This document shows, piece by piece, positions 55,666 to 64,000 of a stretch of 64,000 bases of DNA. The stretch's first letter is position 1. The number at the start of each line of letters is the position of its first letter. This stretch comes from Litchfieldella xinjiangensis (lineage in GTDB: Bacteria > Pseudomonadota > Gammaproteobacteria > Pseudomonadales > Halomonadaceae): positions 310,001 to 374,000 of the forward strand of contig NZ_JPZL01000002.1 in assembly GCF_000759345.1 (NCBI RefSeq), in the 5' to 3' direction. The notes under the pieces were generated by a model. That model had not been told where the DNA came from, did no database searches, and saw nothing but the letters and a program-made list of their open reading frames with translations. Made by a program: the position numbers and the translations under genes.

Positions 55666-57312
55666 CTAGCTGGCGATACGTGACAGGATCGCAGCGACGG
55701 GCGCATCGGTAGGCAGTATGCCATACGCCGGACTGACTTCTGCACCCAGGCGCGTGCGACAGAAGGTGTCGGCGACCTCGGCGGGGGCATGGCGGAGCAG
55801 GAGCGAGGCCTGCAGGCACTGGGCCAAGCGCTGGGTCAGCCAGCGGGCCCGGGACTCGAGGTGGGCCGGTTCGGTGGTGAGCTCCTTGTCGAGCGATGCG
55901 ATCGCCCGGTCGTAAGTGGCATTCGCCCCACGGGCCGCGGCCAGTTCCGCATGCAACGACGCGAGGGACTCCGGATGGCGGGTCATGACACGCAGCACAT
56001 CGAGGCAGATGACATTGCCCGAGCCCTCCCAGATCGAGTTGACCGGTGCCTCACGATAGAGCCGGGCCAAGGGGCTCTCCTCGACATAACCGATGCCGCC
56101 CAGGCACTCCATGGCTTCCGCCATGAATCCCGGCCCGCGGCGGTTGTGCCAGTACTTGGCCAGGGCCGGGGCCAGCCGCGCCAGGCCGCGCTCATGTTCG
56201 CTGCCTGGCGTGTCGAAGGCACGTGCGGTACGCATGACCAGCGCCAGGCCGGCCTCGACCTCAAGCGCCAGGTCGGCGATCACGGCACGCATCAAGGGCT
56301 GCTCACTCAGGGTCTTGCCGAAAGCGGCTCGCCGACTCACATGCCACCAGGCTTCCATAAGCGCCTGACGCATCATGCCTACCGGGGCGGCGGCCGCATC
56401 CAGGCGCGTTTGTTGCACCATCTCCAGGATCGTGGCGATGCCGCGCCCTGGTTCGCCTATCGCCTGGGCCCAGGCGCCGCGATATTCGATCTCGGCCGAA
56501 GCGTTGGCCCGGTTGCCGCACTTGTCCTTGAGCCGCTGTATTTCGATGGCGTTGCGCTGGTCGTCAGGCGTGAAGCGGGGCACCAGGAAACAGCCGAGCC
56601 CCTCGTCGGTCTGGGCCAGGCAGAGAAAGGCATCGGACATGGGCGCGCTGCAGAACCACTTGTGGCCGGTAAGACGATAAGCGTCACCATCGGGATCGGC
56701 CCGGGTGGCATTGCTGCGTACGTCGCTACCGCCCTGTTTCTCGGTCATGGCCATGCCCAGGGTAACGCCGGGTTTGTCCCAGGCCGGGATGGGGCGACCG
56801 TCGTACTCCCAGGCCAGGAGACGAGGCGCCCATTGCGAGCAGAGCTCGGGATTGTGGCGAAGTGCCGGCATGGCCGCGTGGGTCATGGTCACCGGGCAAC
56901 AGAAACCGGGCTCGGCCTGGGTCAGCAGGTACAGCGCGGCGACATGGGCCTGGTGGCCCCCCTGGGATTCTTCCTGCCAGGCCACCGCGTGCCAGCCGTG
57001 GTCGCAGGCGAGGTGCATCAGTTCATGGTAGGCCGGGTCATAGACGACCTCATCCAGGCGACGACCGTGTCGATCGAACAGGCGCAATTCGGGAGGATGG
57101 CTATTGGCTGTCTCGCCCAGCGCCTGGACGCGCTGGCTGCCGACTTGCTCTCCGAGCGGTGCCAGGCGGCGCGCGACCCACTCCGGTGCTTCCCTTGCCA
57201 CGGCCTCGCGCAGGGGGCGGTCCTGCGCGTACAGGTCACGGTCCTCGCAAACTGGCGGCTGGTTGTCGACCTCATGGGTGGCGAGACGGGTACGTGGTGA
57301 AACGTCGGCCAT
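55666..57312 (-). CDS. aidB: AidB-like acyl-CoA dehydrogenase
   Basis: AidB is a flavoprotein with acyl-CoA dehydrogenase fold linked to the adaptive response to alkylation. The 548-residue protein matches its length (E. coli 541), longer than standard 380-residue enzymes. Motifs: MAMTEKQGGSDVRSN (FAD region), GHKWFCSAPMSDAFL, LDAAAAPVGMMRQAL, MECLGGIGYVEESP and SIWEGSGNVICLDV. A C-terminal four-helix domain follows residue 440. It could also act as an isovaleryl-CoA-type dehydrogenase; DNA binding is not testable here. Confidence 0.9.
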   Translation of the reverse strand: MADVSPRTRLATHEVDNQPPVCEDRDLYAQDRPLREAVAREAPEWVARRLAPLGEQVGSQRVQALGETANSHPPELRLFDRHGRRLDEVVYDPAYHELMHLACDHGWHAVAWQEESQGGHQAHVAALYLLTQAEPGFCCPVTMTHAAMPALRHNPELCSQWAPRLLAWEYDGRPIPAWDKPGVTLGMAMTEKQGGSDVRSNATRADPDGDAYRLTGHKWFCSAPMSDAFLCLAQTDEGLGCFLVPRFTPDDQRNAIEIQRLKDKCGNRANASAEIEYRGAWAQAIGEPGRGIATILEMVQQTRLDAAAAPVGMMRQALMEAWWHVSRRAAFGKTLSEQPLMRAVIADLALEVEAGLALVMRTARAFDTPGSEHERGLARLAPALAKYWHNRRGPGFMAEAMECLGGIGYVEESPLARLYREAPVNSIWEGSGNVICLDVLRVMTRHPESLASLHAELAAARGANATYDRAIASLDKELTTEPAHLESRARWLTQRLAQCLQASLLLRHAPAEVADTFCRTRLGAEVSPAYGILPTDAPVAAILSRIAS

Positions 57313-57473
57313 GGCGACACTCCCTCTAGAACCAGGCTACAAGCGGCTCTCTGGAGCATGGTCGCACGTCCAGGTGGGGTCAATGGCCGGTGGGTGAGTA
57401 TGCCGCGGGCGGCTGGTGCACGGACCCAAGTCGTGGCATCGTGGGCACACATGCCATGCGGTTATTCTCGGCC

Positions 57474-57974
57474 ATGCAGATATACGATTTCGACTGTGCA
57501 TACCACAGCGGTGAGCCTTTCAACCTGCGCGCCCTGCGCGGTCAGGTCCTGCTTGTGGTCAACGTGGCCAGCCAATGTGGTTTCACGCCACAGCTCAAGG
57601 AGCTGGAAACACTGTATCGCCGTTATCGCTACCAGGGGTTCACCGTGCTGGGGTTCCCGTGTAACCAATTCGCCCGCCAGTCGCCGGAGGCGGCGGCCGA
57701 TTTCTGCAGTTTTGGCGAACGCGAGTTCGGGGTCACCTTTCCGCTGATGGAAAAGGTCAACGTCAACGGCGCCAATGCCCACCCGTTGTTCGTGGAATTG
57801 CGTCGTCAGGCGCCCGGCGTGCTCGGCAGTACCCTGATCAAGTGGAACTTCACCAAGTTCCTGGTGGGGCGAGACGGGCGCGTGGTCCGCCGGTTCGGCC
57901 CGCGAGACGGGGCCGAGAAACTCAAGCCCGAGCTCGAGCGCGCCCTCGAGACACCCTTCCGCCCCGGGGCCTAG
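57474..57974 (+). CDS. Glutathione peroxidase
   Basis: The 166-residue protein reduces peroxides with thiol cofactors. Cys35 is in VNVASQCGFTPQLKELE (the redox cysteine), the glutamine is in FPCNQFARQSPE, and the tryptophan is in IKWNFTKFLVG. The family length of about 160 fits the ATG at 57474; one at 57456 would add 6 residues and has no ribosome-binding site. It is divergent from aidB, with 161 bases between. Confidence 0.94.
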   Translation: MQIYDFDCAYHSGEPFNLRALRGQVLLVVNVASQCGFTPQLKELETLYRRYRYQGFTVLGFPCNQFARQSPEAAADFCSFGEREFGVTFPLMEKVNVNGANAHPLFVELRRQAPGVLGSTLIKWNFTKFLVGRDGRVVRRFGPRDGAEKLKPELERALETPFRPGA

Positions 57975-57989
57975 GCCGGCCATTCCGCC

Positions 57990-58379
57990 TCATCGGGACA
58001 GCTCGCCACGCGCCACCATCACGCGCTCCATCAAGTCATTCCAGCGATGGCGGGTCATCATGGTGGTCATGCCGGAAAACAACAGCCACATCTTGCGCCG
58101 CCACCCCTTGAGCCGCAGATTGTGCGCCACCAGTTGCCCCATCAACTGATAGTCGTCGAATGCCCGCCACTCGCCCGCCACCGACATCTGGTGGCGGACC
58201 ATCACCGGTGCCAGCTCCAGTCGAAACACCCACTCGAGTTCCGTCAGGGTCAGGTCGTAGCGCTGAATCACGTCCACCATGCGGGCATAGTCGGTTTCGC
58301 GTGGCTCCCGCTCGAGCCAGAGCGGAGCCAATGTCAGCCAAAGTTCACCGCGTTCGTCGACCAGGGTCTGGGCATCCAT
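57990..58379 (-). CDS. DUF7079-like protein, function unknown
   Basis: The 129-residue helical protein starts MDAQTLVDERGELWLTLAPL and has LTLTELEWVFRLELAPVMVR and WRAFDDYQL, which resemble the DUF7079 family. The C-terminal part from GWRRKMWLLF to RWNDLMERV is more basic. No catalytic motif is visible. It is convergent with the glutathione peroxidase gene and divergent from fabV. Confidence 0.7.
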   Translation of the reverse strand: MDAQTLVDERGELWLTLAPLWLEREPRETDYARMVDVIQRYDLTLTELEWVFRLELAPVMVRHQMSVAGEWRAFDDYQLMGQLVAHNLRLKGWRRKMWLLFSGMTTMMTRHRWNDLMERVMVARGELSR

Positions 58380-58546
58380 TCAGTGTCTCCGGTTGGGCCG
58401 CTGCCGGGCGGGGTGGAACTATGGTCGAGCATCCTGACGCCGGGCTCAAGCGCCTGTCCACAGCCGTGACCTGCCAAGGGCGGACAGGGGCGACTTGAGC
58501 CGCTAGAATGCCGACAGGTTCTTTCCACGTAATGTCGAGGTCTGTC

Positions 58547-59746
58547 GTGATCATCAAACCCAAGGTTCGCGGATTCATCTGTACCACTACTCATCCCGTC
58601 GGCTGCGAGAAGAACGTGCTCGAGCAGATCGAGGCGACGCGTGCCCGAGGGCTGGATACACGCGACGGACCGAAGAAGGTATTGGTGATCGGGGCTTCCA
58701 GCGGCTATGGGCTGGCGGCACGCATCACGGCGGCATTCGGCTACGGGGCGGATACGCTGGGCGTGTTCTTCGAAAAGCCCGGCACCGAAAAGAAGCCGGG
58801 CACGGCAGGCTGGTACAACTCGGCGGCCTTCGACAGGTTCGCCAAGGCCGAAGGGCTCTACAGCAAGGCGATCAATGGCGATGCCTTCTCTCACGAAGTG
58901 CGGGACCAGGCCATCGACCTGATCAAGCAGGACATGGGGCAGGTCGACCTGGTGGTCTACTCGCTGGCCTCACCGGTGCGTCGTCTGCCTGACAGTGGCG
59001 AGATCAAGCGCTCGGCGCTCAAGCCGATCGGCGAAACCTATCGCGCCACCGCCATCGACACCAACAAGGACACCATCATCGAGGCGGAAGTCGAGCCGGC
59101 CACCCAGCAGGAGATCGACGACACCATTGCGGTCATGGGCGGCGAGGATTGGGAGCTGTGGATCGATGCTCTGGACAAGGCCGGGGTACTGGCGCCGGGC
59201 GCCAAGTCGGTGGCCTTCAGTTACATCGGCACCGAGATCACCTGGCCGATCTACTGGCACGGTGCACTGGGCAAGGCCAAGGAAGATCTTGATCGCGCTG
59301 CCGGCGAGATCGACCGCAAGCTCAAGGCCAGTGACGGTAGCGCCAACGTCGCGGTACTCAAATCCGTCGTCACCCAGGCCAGTGCCGCGATTCCGGTGAT
59401 GCCGCTGTATATCGCCATGGTCTACAAGATCATGAAGGAACAGGGCCTGCACGAAGGCACCATCGATCAGCTCAACCGCCTCTTCAGTGAACAGCTCTAT
59501 AGCGACACGCCCGTGGATACCGATGACGCCGGTCGCTTGCGTCTCGACGACTGGGAGCTGCGCGATGACGTGCAGCAGGCCTGTCAGGACCTGTGGCCGC
59601 AGGTGACCAGCGAGAACCTGTTCGCGATTACCGACTACGCTGGGTATAAGCACGAGTTCCTCAAGCTGTTCGGTTTCGAGCGTGAGGACGTCGATTACGA
59701 CGCCGATGTGAATCCTGACGTGGAATTCGATGTCGTAAACGTATAG
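58547..59746 (+). CDS. fabV: Enoyl-ACP reductase FabV
   Basis: FabV is a triclosan-tolerant trans-2-enoyl-ACP reductase of the short-chain dehydrogenase superfamily in type II fatty acid synthesis. The 399-residue protein starts at the GTG at 58547, giving [19 protein letters not shown], which aligns with known FabV; GAGG lies 6 bases before it. It has [24 protein letters not shown], and the catalytic Tyr236-x8-Lys245 in the [13 protein letters not shown] segment. The C-terminal domain ends at [13 protein letters not shown]. Confidence 0.97.
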   Translation: MIIKPKVRGFICTTTHPVGCEKNVLEQIEATRARGLDTRDGPKKVLVIGASSGYGLAARITAAFGYGADTLGVFFEKPGTEKKPGTAGWYNSAAFDRFAKAEGLYSKAINGDAFSHEVRDQAIDLIKQDMGQVDLVVYSLASPVRRLPDSGEIKRSALKPIGETYRATAIDTNKDTIIEAEVEPATQQEIDDTIAVMGGEDWELWIDALDKAGVLAPGAKSVAFSYIGTEITWPIYWHGALGKAKEDLDRAAGEIDRKLKASDGSANVAVLKSVVTQASAAIPVMPLYIAMVYKIMKEQGLHEGTIDQLNRLFSEQLYSDTPVDTDDAGRLRLDDWELRDDVQQACQDLWPQVTSENLFAITDYAGYKHEFLKLFGFEREDVDYDADVNPDVEFDVVNV

Positions 59747-59804
59747 CCGCGTCGAAGCTCGCCTCGGCGCGGCCTGAATGTATCGGGAACGCAGGAGGCA
59801 AGGT

Positions 59805-60017
59805 ATGGATACCCGAGAGAGCAAGACCCGAGAGGAAGTGAAGCAGCATATGCTCGATGAACGGCTGCCGGAGGACATGGACAATCCGCAGCCGGACGCC
59901 GAGCAGCCGGAGTCGCAGCGTCCACCCTCCAAGGCGCACAATATTCTGCCCACTGTGCCGATCATCATCGGCCTCTTGTTGCTGGCCGGCATCGCCTATT
60001 TCCTGTTCGGCCTTTAA
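59805..60017 (+). CDS. Small tail-anchored membrane protein, function unknown
   Basis: The 70-residue protein has a hydrophilic, charged first two-thirds (MDTRESKTREEVKQHMLDER; DNPQPDAEQPESQRPPSK) and a single C-terminal TM segment (TVPIIIGLLLLAGIAYFLFG). AGGAGG lies 8 bases before the ATG at 59805. Its place after fabV on the same strand and the terminator right after it suggest it is expressed alone or with fabV. Confidence 0.75.
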   Translation: MDTRESKTREEVKQHMLDERLPEDMDNPQPDAEQPESQRPPSKAHNILPTVPIIIGLLLLAGIAYFLFGL

Positions 60018-60037
60018 GAACGTACGGAAACGTCCAT

Positions 60038-60066
60038 CCGGGGCGTATCTCGCCCCGGTATTTTTC
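60038..60066 (+). terminator. Rho-independent terminator after the small membrane protein gene
   Basis: The stem CCGGGGCG/CGCCCCGG (60038-60045 with 60051-60058) with loop TATCT is followed by TATTTTTC. Confidence 0.88.
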
Positions 60067-60164
60067 ATCCTTGGCTACCGATATTGCGTTCCAAGCGTGA
60101 CCGCTCGCGGTCGGGCTTTCGTTTGCCGGGCGTTTGGTTAAGATGATCGATCGTTCCGTACAGC

Positions 60165-61154
60165 GTGCTGCCTCCGATGCAAGACACCCCCACAACGTTC
60201 TCGGTCGATGGCCCTCCTCGTCAGGTGGGGATCGTCGTGCTGCCCGGCTTTTCGCTGCTGGCCCAGGCGTGCGCGCAGGAGCCGCTGGTGATGGCGAACC
60301 AACTCGCCGGGCGACGTTTGTACACGACGGATGTGTTGGGACTCGACGCACGCCAGGTGCGTAGTGCTGCCGAACTGGCCGTCACGCCTGTCGCAGCGTT
60401 CGGCCAGGGCGAGGGCGCGCTGGACCTCGTGCTGGTTTGTGCACCGGCTCCTTTGCCAAGCATCGATCTGGAGAGACTGACCCAGTGGCTCAAGCGGCTG
60501 TCGGGACGTGGCGTGGTGCTTGGCGGCATTGCCGGCGGCGCCGAAGTGCTGGCGCAGGCCGGGGTGCTCGAGGGATACCGGGCCACGCTGCCCTGGCAGC
60601 GCCTCGATACGGTGGCCCATACCAACCCCGGGATCAGCCTGTCGCACCAGCTATTCGAGATCGACCGTGACCGGCTGACCTGCGGGGGCGGCACCGCGGC
60701 CATGGACATGATGATGACCTTGATCGGCATGCACCATGGGCAGCGTCTGGCCGAACGCGTCTCGGAGCATTTCGTCTGCGAGCGCATTCGCATGGCCGAT
60801 GAACCGCAGCACGTGCCGATGCGTTCACGCCTGGGGCATGCGCCCACCAGCCTGATCGATGCGGTGACCTTGATGGAAGCCAATATCGAAGAGCCGCTGA
60901 CCACCCATGAACTGGCCGAACACCTGGGCATCTCGCGGCGCCAGCTTGAACGGCTGTTCAAGAAATACCTTCAGGCGGTACCCAGCCGCTACTACCTCGA
61001 CCTACGCTTGCAGCAAGCGCGCAAGCTATTGCGCGAATCGGATCAACCGGTCGGTGATATTGCCCTGCAAACCGGCTTTTCGTCCGGTGCGCACTTCTCC
61101 ACGGCCTATCGCAATCATTTCGGCATGACACCGCGCGAGGAGCGGCTCATCTGA
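60165..61154 (+). CDS. argR: AraC-type arginine regulator ArgR (DJ-1/PfpI plus AraC HTH)
   Basis: The 329-residue protein has an N-terminal GATase1/DJ-1-like domain (about 15-190: QVGIVVLPGFSLLAQACAQE to TCGGGTAAMDMM) and an AraC HTH (about 225-325: EANIEEPLTTHELAEHLGIS, RRQLERLFKKYL, VPSRYYLDLRLQQARKLL). It closely resembles Pseudomonas ArgR, which activates arginine succinyltransferase genes. The astC-astA genes lie downstream. The GTG at 60165 is the longest start; an ATG at 60177 is equally plausible, with no clear ribosome-binding site for either. Confidence 0.88.
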   Translation: MLPPMQDTPTTFSVDGPPRQVGIVVLPGFSLLAQACAQEPLVMANQLAGRRLYTTDVLGLDARQVRSAAELAVTPVAAFGQGEGALDLVLVCAPAPLPSIDLERLTQWLKRLSGRGVVLGGIAGGAEVLAQAGVLEGYRATLPWQRLDTVAHTNPGISLSHQLFEIDRDRLTCGGGTAAMDMMMTLIGMHHGQRLAERVSEHFVCERIRMADEPQHVPMRSRLGHAPTSLIDAVTLMEANIEEPLTTHELAEHLGISRRQLERLFKKYLQAVPSRYYLDLRLQQARKLLRESDQPVGDIALQTGFSSGAHFSTAYRNHFGMTPREERLI

Positions 61155-61165
61155 GAAGGGGCCGG

Positions 61166-63178
<2,013 letters not shown>

Positions 63179-63228
63179 GCATGCCCGGACTCGATGCCAC
63201 AGTGGATTCGACAACGAGAGGACACGCC

Positions 63229-64000
63229 ATGCTGGTCGTTCGTCCCGCCAGGCCGGCCGATCTGCCGGCACTGGAGCGCCTGGCTTCCAGTGCCACGCCG
63301 CGCCTGACCAACCTGCCGGCCCATCGCGACCGTCTAGAGGAGCGCATTGCGCGCTCCCAACGTGCCTTCAGCCACGATATCGATTTCCCCGGCGAGGAGA
63401 ACTACACCTTCGTGATCGAGGATCGCGAGCGTGACGAGGTAGTGGGCACGGCCACCATACGTGCCCTGGCCGGGGCCCACGAGGCCTATTACACCTATCG
63501 CCAGGAAACCCTGATTCACGCTTCGCAGCAGCTCAACGTGCGTCGTGAAGTGCAGACCCTGGCGCTGTCGCATGAAGTGTCCGATGCCAGCTTGCTGTGT
63601 GCGCTGTCGCTGCATCCACGCTACAAGGACACCAGCGCCGAGAGCCTGCTGCGCCGATCGCGGCTGATGTTCATCGCCCAGTATCCCGAACGCTTCTCGC
63701 AAATCCTCGCCGTGGCATTTCCTGGCTACCTGGATAACGACGGGGAATCGCCCTTCTGGAATAGCGTGGGGCGGCACTTTTTCGTGCGCGGCTACCAGGA
63801 GATGAATCACGTCGCCGGGGTGCGCTCGAAGAGTTTCATCGCCGAGGTGATGCCGCAATTTCCGCTCTACCTGCCGCTGCTCACGCCCCAGGCGCGGGCC
63901 GCCATCGGCCGTGAGCACCCCGCACACGAACGCGCCCTGGAGGAGATGCTCGCCGAGGGCTTCCTGCGCTCGCGGCATGTCGACATCTTCGATGCCGGCC
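63229..64000 (+). CDS. astA: Arginine N-succinyltransferase AstA, 5' part (runs off window)
   Basis: AstA transfers succinyl from succinyl-CoA to arginine, the first step of the AST pathway. About 257 of some 340 residues are present. The start MLVVRPARPADLPALERLA matches the family, followed by ENYTFVIED, QTLALSHEVSDASLLCALSL, SRLMFIAQYPERFSQ and VRGYQEMNHVAGVRSKSFI-like pieces (VRGYQEMNHVAG; RSKSFIAEVMPQFPLY). GAGAGGA lies before the ATG at 63229, and the gene follows astC by 50 bases. Confidence 0.94.
   Translation, partial: MLVVRPARPADLPALERLASSATPRLTNLPAHRDRLEERIARSQRAFSHDIDFPGEENYTFVIEDRERDEVVGTATIRALAGAHEAYYTYRQETLIHASQQLNVRREVQTLALSHEVSDASLLCALSLHPRYKDTSAESLLRRSRLMFIAQYPERFSQILAVAFPGYLDNDGESPFWNSVGRHFFVRGYQEMNHVAGVRSKSFIAEVMPQFPLYLPLLTPQARAAIGREHPAHERALEEMLAEGFLRSRHVDIFDAG

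Noticed and set aside
55789-57300. 503-codon open frame on the plus strand
   Set aside because: It is antisense to the AidB-like gene, has no ribosome-binding site or family resemblance, and arises from high GC content. The minus-strand protein shows clear acyl-CoA dehydrogenase motifs.

Overview
The window is a high-GC gammaproteobacterial chromosome segment, most consistent with a Halomonas-like member of the Halomonadaceae. This is inferred from gene order and protein character, not from a database search. The housekeeping backbone follows the gammaproteobacterial arrangement: dprA-tsaC-hemF-aroE; der-bamB-yfgM-hisS-ispG-rodZ-pilF-rlmN-ndk-iscA-iscS-iscR-cysE-trmJ divergent from suhB; and secF-secD-yajC-tgt-queA, all on the minus strand. 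A tRNA-Leu(CAA) gene follows at 27617-27703.

From 27706 to 42477 a 14.8 kb integrated element sits in the 3' end of that tRNA gene. It is bounded by 62-bp direct repeats. It carries a P4-type tyrosine integrase, an AlpA-like regulator, a Toprim/VapE-type primase-ATPase, an iteron-like noncoding region that could be an origin, a Nudix-fold protein with a long cysteine-containing extension, and a type I restriction-modification operon. Between hsdM and hsdS lies a 35-codon ORF coupled to both neighbours. Just outside the right repeat are debris genes: a tyrosine recombinase tail and two broken DsbA/FrnE-family genes.

At 43950-50031 lies a compact, overlapping three-gene light-sensing operon. 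It encodes a 1335-residue protein (degenerate CheB, CheR, PAS domains, GGDEF and EAL), a stand-alone bacteriophytochrome photosensory module (PAS-GAF-PHY with no output domain) and a BphO-type heme oxygenase that would supply biliverdin. This looks like a split phytochrome/c-di-GMP system and is the most interesting item in the window. Behind it is a decayed stretch (AraC-type fragment, IS3-family fragment) and several small genes.

From 52309 to the end the backbone resumes: a LysE exporter, a REC-EAL response regulator overlapping a histidine kinase, a PCu(A)C copper chaperone, an AidB-like acyl-CoA dehydrogenase, glutathione peroxidase, the enoyl-ACP reductase FabV, an AraC-type ArgR, a methyltransferase, and the first two arginine succinyltransferase pathway genes (astC, astA; the latter runs off the end).

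The isc region is also unusual. iscU, hscB, hscA and fdx are missing from their normal places, and IscS lacks the C-terminal tail that binds IscU in E. coli.
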